DNA of 64,000 bases. Origin: Streptomyces sp. NA04227 (lineage in GTDB: Bacteria > Actinomycetota > Actinomycetes > Streptomycetales > Streptomycetaceae). Location: positions 1,663,001 through 1,727,000 of the forward strand of contig NZ_CP054918.1 of assembly GCF_013364195.1 (NCBI RefSeq), given 5' to 3'. Below the pieces are notes generated by a model, which made no database searches, was not told the DNA's origin, and saw only the letters and a list, made by a program, of their open reading frames with translations. This document shows positions 31,502-39,118 of the stretch, one piece after another. Made by a program: the position numbers and the translations under genes. How positions within the stretch are numbered: position 1 is the stretch's first letter; every line of letters begins with the position of its first letter.

Positions 31502-32374
31502 GTGAAGCTCGCCACCATCCGGGTCGAAGGCCGTACCACCGCCGTCCGTGTCGAGGGGGACGGGCTCGTCGACCTCGGGCTGCCCGACCTGGGTGCCGTC
31601 CTCGCCTCGCCCGACGGGCTGCGGACGGCCAGGACGGCCGACGGCCCGCGCCATTCGCTCGCCGAGGCGGACTTCGCCCCGCTCGTGCCGCGCCCCGGCA
31701 AAATCGTCTGCGTCGGCCTCAACTACCAGCGCCACATCAAGGAGATGGGCCGCGAGCTGCCCGAACACCCCACGCTCTTCTGCAAGTTCGCCGACAGTCT
31801 GATCGGTGCGCAGGACGCCATCCAACGGCCCGTGGAGACCGAGCAGTTCGACTGGGAGGCCGAACTCGCCGTGGTCATCGGCACACAGGTCAGGCGTGCG
31901 GACGAGGCCGCGGCCGAGGCCGCCATCGCGGGTTTCACCGTCCTCAACGACATCACCTGCCGCGACTGGCAGTTCCGCACCCGTGAGTGGCTCCAGGGCA
32001 AGACCTGGGACTCCACCACGCCGCTCGGCCCGTACCTCGTCACCACCGACGAGGTCGGCGGCCCGCGCCCCGCGCTCGGCATCCGCTGCAAGGTCAACGG
32101 CCAGGTCATGCAGCAGGACAGCACCGGCGACCTGCTCTTCGACCCGGTCGACCTGGTCCGCTACATCTCCACGACGGTCCGGCTCAACCCCGGCGACATC
32201 ATCGCCACCGGCACCCCCGGCGGCGTCGGCCACGCCCGCAAACCGCAGGTCTTCCTGGAGGCGGGCGACACGGTGGTCACCGAGATCGAGGGCGTGGGCC
32301 GCCTGGAGAACCGTGTGGTGGCGGACAGCAGCGTGATCGCGGGCAACGGCACCGCGCCGGAGGGCACGCGATGA
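31502..32374 (+). CDS. Fumarylpyruvate hydrolase (FAH family)
   Basis: GTG 31502 with GAGGAG upstream, 290 residues. The C-terminal two thirds is the fumarylacetoacetate hydrolase fold. IVCVGLNYQRHIKEMG, FDWEAELAVVIG with the metal-binding Glu pair, and VLNDITCRDWQ with the metal Asp are followed by NPGDIIATGTPGGVGHAR. FAH-family enzymes split C-C bonds of beta-diketo acids. In this operon the substrate should be fumarylpyruvate, giving fumarate and pyruvate. The stop overlaps the isomerase start by 4 bp. Confidence 0.88.
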   Translation: MKLATIRVEGRTTAVRVEGDGLVDLGLPDLGAVLASPDGLRTARTADGPRHSLAEADFAPLVPRPGKIVCVGLNYQRHIKEMGRELPEHPTLFCKFADSLIGAQDAIQRPVETEQFDWEAELAVVIGTQVRRADEAAAEAAIAGFTVLNDITCRDWQFRTREWLQGKTWDSTTPLGPYLVTTDEVGGPRPALGIRCKVNGQVMQQDSTGDLLFDPVDLVRYISTTVRLNPGDIIATGTPGGVGHARKPQVFLEAGDTVVTEIEGVGRLENRVVADSSVIAGNGTAPEGTR

Positions 32375-33015
32375 GGACCCGGCAGGACTCGCTGGCCTGG
32401 GCCGCCGAGGGCACCTCGCTGGTACGCAAGGCCCTCGCGGGCCTCGACGCGCAGGCGTACGAGGCGCCGACCCCGCTGCCCGGCTGGACCCGCAAGCACC
32501 TCGTGGCCCATCTGGCCGCGAACGCCGAGGCGCTCGGCAACCTCGTGCACTGGGCGCGCACCGGCGAGCGCACGCCCATGTACCGCTCGCCGGAGCAGCG
32601 CGCGGCGGACATCGAGTCGGGCGCCACCCTGTCCGCGGACCGCCTCGCCTCCTGGTTCGAGGAATCGGCGCAGCAACTGGCCGATGCCATGGGCGAGTTG
32701 ACCGAGCAGCAGTGGCAGGCCGAGGTGGTCACCGCGCAGGGCCGCACCGTTTTGGCGAGCGAAACCCCGTGGATCCGCAGCAGGGAGGTCATGGTGCACG
32801 CCGTCGACCTCGGCACCGCCGTCACCTTCGCCGACCTCCCCGCCCCCTTCCTCGCGGCACTGAGCGCCGACATCCGCGCCAAGCGCGGCAGCGACCAGGT
32901 CCCCGCGGTGCAGGGCGACCCCGCCGAGGTCGCGGCCTATCTGGCGGGCCGCCCCTACACGGGCGTGACGACGGCCGACGGCGTACCGGCCGAGCCCTTG
33001 TCGGCGTGGCTCTGA
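32371..33015 (+). CDS. Mycothiol-dependent maleylpyruvate isomerase
   Basis: ATG 32371 overlaps the previous stop (ATGA). The product of 214 residues has an N-terminal DinB-like bundle. LPGWTRKHLVAHLAANAEAL carries the first metal His, and SREVMVHAVDLG carries the Glu and second His that complete the zinc site known from the Corynebacterium glutamicum enzyme. A smaller C-terminal domain follows, as in that enzyme. It converts maleylpyruvate to fumarylpyruvate using mycothiol as cofactor, which fits an actinomycete and links the dioxygenase to the hydrolase. Confidence 0.9.
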   Translation: MRTRQDSLAWAAEGTSLVRKALAGLDAQAYEAPTPLPGWTRKHLVAHLAANAEALGNLVHWARTGERTPMYRSPEQRAADIESGATLSADRLASWFEESAQQLADAMGELTEQQWQAEVVTAQGRTVLASETPWIRSREVMVHAVDLGTAVTFADLPAPFLAALSADIRAKRGSDQVPAVQGDPAEVAAYLAGRPYTGVTTADGVPAEPLSAWL

Positions 33016-33035
33016 CGGATCGGGAGACCAGCACC

Positions 33036-34373
33036 ATGAGCACCGACAGGGAGAAGGACATGGGCAGCGACATGGGGGGCGGCGTGAGCCCAACCGGCCC
33101 GCAGCGTCCCCACGTCCTGGTGATCGGCGGCGGAATCGGCGGCCTCTCCGCCGCGCTGGCGCTGGCCCGCAAGGGCTTGCGGGTACGGCTCTACGAACGG
33201 TCCTCCGAGTTCGGCGAGGTGGGCGCGGGCCTCCAGATCGCACCGAACTGCACCCGGATCCTGGACGCGTACGGCCTCCTGGACGAGGCGGTCGCGCTCG
33301 GCGTCCTGCCCGAGCACATGATCATGAAGGACGCGCTCGACGCCACCGAGCTGACCCGCCTGGACCTGTCCCACCTCGAACGCCGCTACGGCTTCCCGTA
33401 CATCGTGATCCACCGCAGCGACCTGCACGGCATCTTCCTCGGCGCCTGCACGCGAGCGGGCGTCGAACTGGTCACGGACGCGCACTGCGTGGCGTACGAG
33501 AACGTCCCCGGCGGCGCGCGGGTCACCTTCGCCGACGGCCGGACCGACGAGGCCGAGGCCGTCATCGCCGCCGACGGCCTGCGCTCGGTCGCCCGGGAGC
33601 TGCTGGTCCGGGACGAGCCGGTGAATTCCGCGTACGTCGCCTACCGCGGCGCGGTGCCCTTCGACCGGGTACGCGCCAACGACGTCCACGAGAAGGACGT
33701 CGTGGTCTACATCGGCCCGCGCTGCCACTTCGTCCAATATCCGTTGCGCGGCGGAGAGATGTTCAACCAGGTCGCCGTCTTCGCCTCGCCGAAGGCACTG
33801 GCCGGCCAGGAGGACTGGGGCACCCCCGACGAACTCGACGACGCCTTCGAGGGCACCTGCTCCCCCATCCAGAAGGGCCTCCCCCTCATGTGGCGGGACC
33901 GCTGGTGGCGCATGTTCGACCGCGACCCGATCACCCACTGGGTCAACGGCCGCATCGCCCTCCTCGGCGACGCCGCCCACCCGCCGCTGCAGTACATGGC
34001 CCAGGGCGCGGTCATGGCCATCGAGGACGGCTGGGTCCTCGCCGAACACGTGGGAGCCCAACTGGCCGGACCCAGCGCCAAGTTGTCGGGCTCAGGCGAC
34101 CCGTCCGGCATCGACTGGGACAAGGCCCTCGCCGCCTACGAGGCCGTACGCCCGGAGCACTGCCGCCGCGTGGTCCTCACCGCCCGCAAGTGGGGCGACC
34201 TCTGGCACCTGGACGGCCTGAGGCGCCTGCAACGCAACGCGCTGTTCCGGGCCCGGGACACGTACGACTACGCGTTCGTCGACTGGATCTACGGGCCTAC
34301 GGCGCTGCTGCCGGAGGAGGAGCCCGAGATGTATCCGACGGTGGCGCTGGAGTCGGTGTCGGTGGAGGTGTGA
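33036..34373 (+). CDS. 3-hydroxybenzoate 6-hydroxylase (FAD monooxygenase)
   Basis: ATG 33036 with GGGAG 9 nt upstream, 445 residues. It is a group A flavin monooxygenase: VLVIGGGIGGLSAALALARK binds ADP of FAD, YIVIHRSDLHGIF is the DG-related middle part, and RIALLGDAAHPPLQYMAQGA is the second FAD motif. The sequence near the end, DWIYGPTALLPEEEPEMYP, fits salicylate/3-hydroxybenzoate hydroxylases. Given the gentisate pathway next to it, the reaction is 3-hydroxybenzoate + NADH + O2 to gentisate. Salicylate 5-hydroxylation is less likely because those systems are multicomponent. Last gene of the operon. Confidence 0.88.
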   Translation: MSTDREKDMGSDMGGGVSPTGPQRPHVLVIGGGIGGLSAALALARKGLRVRLYERSSEFGEVGAGLQIAPNCTRILDAYGLLDEAVALGVLPEHMIMKDALDATELTRLDLSHLERRYGFPYIVIHRSDLHGIFLGACTRAGVELVTDAHCVAYENVPGGARVTFADGRTDEAEAVIAADGLRSVARELLVRDEPVNSAYVAYRGAVPFDRVRANDVHEKDVVVYIGPRCHFVQYPLRGGEMFNQVAVFASPKALAGQEDWGTPDELDDAFEGTCSPIQKGLPLMWRDRWWRMFDRDPITHWVNGRIALLGDAAHPPLQYMAQGAVMAIEDGWVLAEHVGAQLAGPSAKLSGSGDPSGIDWDKALAAYEAVRPEHCRRVVLTARKWGDLWHLDGLRRLQRNALFRARDTYDYAFVDWIYGPTALLPEEEPEMYPTVALESVSVEV

Positions 34374-34556
34374 GGTCGGGGTCGGGTCCGGGCCCGGCCC
34401 CGTGACCGTAGCCATGTCCACACCTGCGCCCGCGCCCCCGCCCGCGTCCGTACAAGTCCCCTGAGTGCGCTGCCGGTTGACCCGTTGCCCCAAAACGGCA
34501 TGTACCGACAGCCTTCGGCGCTACGGTGATCACGCCATCACTCAGGGGAGGTAGTC

Positions 34557-34943
34557 GTGGACAGGGAGCAACGACTGAAGTACTTCGAGGAAGTACACAG
34601 CGAACGGGACCGACTGCTGCATCTGCGGGAACAGTCCACCCAGTTGACGATCGAAGCGATGCGGGCGAACTCACGGGTGGACACCCCGGATCTGATCCCG
34701 TACATGAACCTCGCCCACCTCATCGCGGTCAAGCGCGCGGAGGGCGACGACGCACTGATCGCTTTCGCCCTCTCCCTCGCGAACTGGGCGACGGCCGCAC
34801 TCACCGACCTGGCCCGGCACACCGGCCGCACCTGCGAGCAGGTCATCGATCTGTACGAGACACAGCTCATGGAGAGGCGGGTGGCCGAGGGACCGGATGT
34901 GGTGGAGGAGGACGAGCCGCCCTTCTCCGGGGCCGGGGACTGA
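34557..34943 (+). CDS. Small helical protein, unknown function
   Basis: GTG 34557 after a strong GGGGAGGT site, 128 residues. The protein is almost all helical and charged: DREQRLKYFEEVHSERDRLL, REQSTQLTIEAMRANSR, then AFALSLANWATAALTDLAR. The first half could be a coiled coil. The tail is acidic (VVEEDEPPFSGAGD). No family recognised. It precedes the peroxidase/P450 cassette by 143 bp, but an AT-rich promoter region separates them, so it is probably not part of that unit. Confidence 0.7.
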   Translation: MDREQRLKYFEEVHSERDRLLHLREQSTQLTIEAMRANSRVDTPDLIPYMNLAHLIAVKRAEGDDALIAFALSLANWATAALTDLARHTGRTCEQVIDLYETQLMERRVAEGPDVVEEDEPPFSGAGD

Positions 34944-34987
34944 GAGGAACGAGAAAGAGACACATAACCGAAAGATACGAAATATGC

Positions 34988-35013
34988 CCTGTGGGTACCT
35001 ATAGTCACAGGGT
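34988..35013 (+). promoter_or_regulatory. Palindrome around a -10-like box upstream of the DyP/P450 cassette
   Basis: CCCTGTG (34988-34994) and CACAGGG (35007-35013) are perfect complements that enclose TATAGT (35001-35006), a good -10 hexamer. The segment 34945-35030 is AT-rich against its surroundings. No convincing -35 box, so an activator or alternative sigma factor is possible. Confidence 0.55.
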
Positions 35014-35085
35014 GATTACCTTTGGCCGCATCAGGTTTGTCCCGGTGCACGTCACCGGCGTAGCAGAGCCGGGAGGCGGGCCGAC

Positions 35086-35739
35086 ATGAGTGGTGCCACG
35101 GTGCCCGGCGGGCCCGCCGCCGAACGGCCGGTCCCGGGGGTCCTTGTCGCGGAGCCCGAAGACGACCTCGACGCCGTACGGGCCGCGGACGGCAGAGCGA
35201 CCGCGATCACCGCGCTGACACCGATCAAGCTGGGCCGCACGCCACTGCTGCGGCTGCTGCTCGTCATCGGCGCCCGCGTCAAGATGCTGCGGGAAGCGCT
35301 CGAAACGCTGTCGTTCATCCACTACGCGCGCTGGACCATCATCAAGGAGTTCCCCTACAACGGCGCCCCTCAGCGCAAGGAGAAACTCCGCTACGACTAT
35401 CTGTTCTTCGAAACGAACTTCAACGGCACCTGGGACGAGTACATCGACGCCTTCTCCGGAGTGATTCCGGAGCGTATGCAGGCGATCTGGGGATTCTGCG
35501 TCAACTTCCCCGGTCCCCGGCCGGTCGGGCCGTTCAAGGAGTACATCCACAAGAACGACCTGCCCATCGCCCACTATTACGCCGCCTATCCCGAGGCGAC
35601 GACCACGACGGTGATCTCCGCACTCGCGGTACAGGACAAGCTGGCCGACTTCCAGGCCCGCACCGTGCAGTTGACGGACCCCGAGCAGTTCCGCCGGGCG
35701 TACGAGGAGTTCCTCACCGATGTGCAACACCACCTGTAG
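35086..35739 (+). CDS. Protein of unknown family, paralogue of the next gene
   Basis: ATG 35086 with GGGAGG 7 nt upstream, 217 residues. The first 70 residues are charged and include a hydrophobic stretch (LLRLLLVIGARVKMLREAL). From residue about 75 it is homologous along its length to the protein at 35803. Shared are HYARW (HFARW there), a PQR stretch, YLFFETNFNG (YLVFVSNFDG), IWGFCVNFPG (IWGNCVGYPG), a KxN and AAYPEATTTT (PAYPHATVAK). The pattern suggests ferredoxin-like alpha/beta modules as in the DyP/EthD superfamily; conserved His and Arg could be catalytic or bind haem. First gene of the cassette; function unknown. Confidence 0.8.
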   Translation: MSGATVPGGPAAERPVPGVLVAEPEDDLDAVRAADGRATAITALTPIKLGRTPLLRLLLVIGARVKMLREALETLSFIHYARWTIIKEFPYNGAPQRKEKLRYDYLFFETNFNGTWDEYIDAFSGVIPERMQAIWGFCVNFPGPRPVGPFKEYIHKNDLPIAHYYAAYPEATTTTVISALAVQDKLADFQARTVQLTDPEQFRRAYEEFLTDVQHHL

Positions 35740-35802
35740 GGGCGGCCCCGCCCGCGCCCGAAGGGCCAGGCGCTGTCCGCGGCCGAGCAGTGGGGAGAGG
35801 CC

Positions 35803-36396
35803 ATGACGAACACGAACGGTCAGGCGTACGCCTTCATGGCGACGACGCCGATCCTGCCCGGTCGCACCGCGGCACTGCAGGACTACCTCGACGGCCTTCC
35901 CGGCGGCGAGGACAGCCCGCTGGCCCGAATGGGGACGACCCATTTCGCCCGCTGGATCGTGCTCCGGGACCTGGTGCACCAGGGGCCACCGCAGCGCCGG
36001 GACACCCTCCAGTCCTCGTACCTGGTCTTCGTGAGCAATTTCGACGGCTCGCTCGACCGGTACCTGACCGAGTTGCTCGCCCGGATGGGGGCCGAAGCGG
36101 ACGCCATCTGGGGAAATTGTGTGGGTTACCCGGGTACCGACGATGTCAGTGCGTTCATCGCGTACCTGAAACACAACCAGATCGAAACGACCGCCTTCCT
36201 CCCCGCCTATCCGCACGCCACCGTCGCGAAGGTCAGAGAAGCGCTCGAACTTCGCCGGCAAATGGCGGAATTCGCGGTGGGCGCGCAGGGGAAGGACCCC
36301 GCCGCCCTGCGGCAGGCGTTCTTCACACGCTTCCCCGCACCGGCACATGTCCGGGCACCCTCGGGGCCGTCACCGACCACGCCGGAGTCAGCATGA
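35803..36396 (+). CDS. Protein of unknown family, paralogue of the preceding gene
   Basis: ATG 35803 after GGGGAGAGG, 197 residues. It starts with a strand typical of ferredoxin-like domains, AYAFMATTPILPGRTAALQD, then THFARWIVLRDLV, SSYLVFVSNFDGSLDRYLTE, AIWGNCVGYPG and NQIETTAFLPAYPHATV. The N-terminal strand is absent from its paralogue at 35086, so the pair has diverged in architecture. Its stop overlaps the DyP start by 4 bp (ATGA), a strong hint that the two proteins act together. I do not recognise a named family. Confidence 0.82.
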   Translation: MTNTNGQAYAFMATTPILPGRTAALQDYLDGLPGGEDSPLARMGTTHFARWIVLRDLVHQGPPQRRDTLQSSYLVFVSNFDGSLDRYLTELLARMGAEADAIWGNCVGYPGTDDVSAFIAYLKHNQIETTAFLPAYPHATVAKVREALELRRQMAEFAVGAQGKDPAALRQAFFTRFPAPAHVRAPSGPSPTTPESA

Positions 36397-37751
36397 AGGC
36401 AACCGCCACCGCAACCGTCCGGCTGGACCTCGACGGCATTCAGGGCCTCGTCCTGCGTGGCTACCGGATGCCGGTCGCCGAGTACGTGTTCGTCCACTTC
36501 GGGGACGCCTCGGCGGCGCGCGCATGGTGCGGGCGTCTCGCGGGGCAGGTCACGACCGCCTCCCCCTGGCAGGCGAAGCCGGACACCGCCCTGAACGTGG
36601 CGTTCAGCGCCGCCGGACTGCGCGCCCTGGAACTGCCCGAACGGCTCCTCGGCACCTTCCCGGAGGCGTTCCTCGAGGGGATGGCGGCCAGGGCGGCGCA
36701 ACTCGGCGACGACGGCGCCAGTGCCCCCGAGAACTGGGGCGACGGCCTGGGAACGGACCGGGTGCACGCGCTGCTCCTGCTGTCCGCGCTGGAACCGGCG
36801 CAGCTGACGGCCGACTCCGCACGGCTGGACGCCGAACTCGCCGAGGCCGGTGCGACCGTGGTGTCCCGGCAGTCCGCGGCCGCGCTGCCCGGCGGAGTCG
36901 AGCACTTCGGCTACTTCGACGGTCTGTCCCAGCCGGACGTCGAGGGCCTGGAGGTCAAACCGCGCACCGAGCAGGGCGCGATGGCGGGACGGGGCCAGTG
37001 GCGCCCGGTGCGGGCGGGCGAGTTCGTACTGGGATATCCCGACGAGGAGGGTGTCCTGCCCGCCGCCCCGGCCATGGACGAGCTGGCCCGCAACGGCAGT
37101 TACCTCGTCTACCGCAAGCTCCGGCAGGACGTGGCCACGTTTCGCGCTCTGCTGACGGAGGCTGCCCGGTGGTGCGCCGACGACGAGGAACTGCTCGCGG
37201 CGAAACTGGTCGGCCGATGGCGTGACGGCACACCACTGGACACCAGTCCCGAGCGCGCCGATCCGGCACTGGCCGCCGACCCCCACCGCAACAACGCCTT
37301 CACCTTCGCCGAGGATCCGCGCGGCTACCGCTGCCCGGTCGGCGCGCACATCCGCCGCGCGAACCCGCGTGCGTCGCTGCCCTTCGACGGCAAGCTCGTC
37401 AACCGTCACCGTATGGTCCGCCGCGGCCTGCCCTACGGACCGCCGCTGCCGCCCGGGGCGCCCGACGACGGCGTGGACCGCGGTCTCGTCTTCACCTCTC
37501 TTCAGGCCGATCTGGAGCGACAGTTCGAGTTCGTCCAGGCGGAGTGGCTCAACGACGGCAACGCCTTCGGGCTGGGCGACGACAAGGACGTCCTGCTCGG
37601 CAGCCACAACGGAGGGGGCAAGATGACGGTCAACGGTGCCCCGCCGTTCTTCGTCCACCCACTGGCCCGCACGGTCACGGTAAGTGGTGGTGAGTACTTC
37701 TTCCTGCCCGGCGTCAACGGGCTGCGGTACCTGGCCGAATTCGCCAACTGA
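36393..37751 (+). CDS. DyP-type haem peroxidase
   Basis: ATG 36393, 452 residues, coupled to the previous gene. Signature motifs of dye-decolourising peroxidases are present: FGYFDGLSQP (GxxDG, catalytic Asp near 176), CPVGAHIRRANPR with the proximal haem His near 317, HRMVRRGLPYG with the distal Arg, and GLVFTSLQADLERQFEFVQ. The long form with extra loops resembles the fungal/P-V subgroup rather than the short Tat-exported EfeB type, and there is no signal peptide, so it is cytoplasmic. DyPs oxidise dyes and aromatics with H2O2; the natural substrate here is unknown. Confidence 0.92.
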   Translation: MKATATATVRLDLDGIQGLVLRGYRMPVAEYVFVHFGDASAARAWCGRLAGQVTTASPWQAKPDTALNVAFSAAGLRALELPERLLGTFPEAFLEGMAARAAQLGDDGASAPENWGDGLGTDRVHALLLLSALEPAQLTADSARLDAELAEAGATVVSRQSAAALPGGVEHFGYFDGLSQPDVEGLEVKPRTEQGAMAGRGQWRPVRAGEFVLGYPDEEGVLPAAPAMDELARNGSYLVYRKLRQDVATFRALLTEAARWCADDEELLAAKLVGRWRDGTPLDTSPERADPALAADPHRNNAFTFAEDPRGYRCPVGAHIRRANPRASLPFDGKLVNRHRMVRRGLPYGPPLPPGAPDDGVDRGLVFTSLQADLERQFEFVQAEWLNDGNAFGLGDDKDVLLGSHNGGGKMTVNGAPPFFVHPLARTVTVSGGEYFFLPGVNGLRYLAEFAN

Positions 37752-37770
37752 CCATCCGTGAGGGCACCCC

Positions 37771-39072
37771 ATGCCAGTCAAATCGCTTCTGGACGAGTTC
37801 AAGCGGATCACCCAGGACGTGGGCGAGGACGCGCACCGCTTCACCGAGCAGGTCAGCCTCCTGTTCCAGGACCTGCTCGTGGCCCATCCGCAGAAGGCGT
37901 TCCAGGTACTGCGCACGGTCAAGCCGGTGCTGGTCTACCGCGACGCGGCGATCGTCACCCGCTTCGACGACGTCGTCGAAGTGCTCACCCACGACCGCCA
38001 GTTCACCGTCGACGTCTACGGACCGCCGATGCGGAAGATCTCCGGCGACTTCGTCCTGGGCCTGAACCAGGGGCCCGCCTACGAGCGGGCCAGCTCGCTG
38101 CTACGGCTCGCCTTCCCGCAGTCGGACGCGCCGCGCATCGCGGAGCTGGCTACGACGATCGCCGACCGGCTGGTGGCCGAAGCCCTGCCGAACGGACAGG
38201 TCGACGTCGTCAAGGACATCTGCGACCGCGTCCCCGCCGCTCTCGTGGCCCAAGTCCTCGGCGTACCGGGGCCGGACGAGCCCACGCTGATCGAGTGGGC
38301 ACGGGTGCTGTTCGCCGAGATGTTCGTGAACCTCACCCACGACGGCATCATCGCGGAGCAGGCGGCAGCGGCCACCGCCGCGATCCAGCCGCACGTCGAC
38401 GCCCTGGTCGCCGAGCGCAAGGCCGCGCTGGCGTCCGGCGGCCCCGCCCGCGACACCGTGCTCGACCGGCTCCTACGGCAGCAGTTCGCGGACGGACACG
38501 GCTCGACCGCCTTCTCGGACGCCGAGATCCGCAGCAACCTGATCGGCCTCCTGGTCGGCATGATCCCGACCCTCTCGAAGGCATCCGCCCTCGCGATCGA
38601 CGAGTTGCTCCGCAGACCGGAGGAGTGGGCCGCGGCCCGCTCGGCGGCCCGAGCGGGTGACGACACCCTCTTCTCTCGCTACGTCGACGAGGCCATGCGC
38701 CTCGCGCCCCAGACAGCGGGCGTGATCCGACGCACCGTCACGGACTACCGCATCGCACGCGGAACCCACCACGAAACCCTGGTACCCGCCGGCACCTACG
38801 TCTTCGCCGCCACCCAGTCCGCGATGCTCGACGGCTCGGTAATCAAGGACCCCACGGACTTCCGCCTCGACCGGCCCACCTCGGACTACCTCCACTACGG
38901 CGCGGGCCTGCACACGTGCTTCGGCCGGTACGTCAACAGGCTGGTGATTCCCGCCATCGTCAAGGCGGTGCTGTCCATCGAGGGGGTTCAGCGGCAGCGG
39001 GGCGGGGCGGGGGAGCTGAGCATTGATGGGAACTTTCCTACTTCTATGGTTTTGACGTTTCCAGCGGGGTGA
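37771..39072 (+). CDS. Cytochrome P450 lacking the I-helix acid residue
   Basis: ATG 37771 with GAGGG 8 nt upstream, 433 residues, 19 bp after the DyP gene. The haem loop reads YGAGLHTCFGRYV with the Cys ligand near 382, and the K-helix EAMR (ExxR) is intact near 307. The I-helix, which should carry (A/G)Gx(D/E)T, reads LLVGMIPTLSKAS: no acid residue before a threonine. P450s that do not activate O2 themselves, such as allene oxide and prostacyclin synthases or the PpoA P450 domain, show the same loss. It may therefore rearrange a peroxide made by its neighbour. No redox partner gene is present. Confidence 0.9.
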   Translation: MPVKSLLDEFKRITQDVGEDAHRFTEQVSLLFQDLLVAHPQKAFQVLRTVKPVLVYRDAAIVTRFDDVVEVLTHDRQFTVDVYGPPMRKISGDFVLGLNQGPAYERASSLLRLAFPQSDAPRIAELATTIADRLVAEALPNGQVDVVKDICDRVPAALVAQVLGVPGPDEPTLIEWARVLFAEMFVNLTHDGIIAEQAAAATAAIQPHVDALVAERKAALASGGPARDTVLDRLLRQQFADGHGSTAFSDAEIRSNLIGLLVGMIPTLSKASALAIDELLRRPEEWAAARSAARAGDDTLFSRYVDEAMRLAPQTAGVIRRTVTDYRIARGTHHETLVPAGTYVFAATQSAMLDGSVIKDPTDFRLDRPTSDYLHYGAGLHTCFGRYVNRLVIPAIVKAVLSIEGVQRQRGGAGELSIDGNFPTSMVLTFPAG

Positions 39073-39118
39073 TCGGGGCGTTCGCTTCGCTGGTCGGCTT
39101 CGCGGCCGCCGACGCGCC

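Noticed and set aside
32784..32882. Second DinB protein in the gentisate operon as an unrelated gene
   Set aside because: The DinB-like bundle there is the N-terminal domain of the mycothiol-dependent isomerase, which has the full metal site and C-terminal domain.
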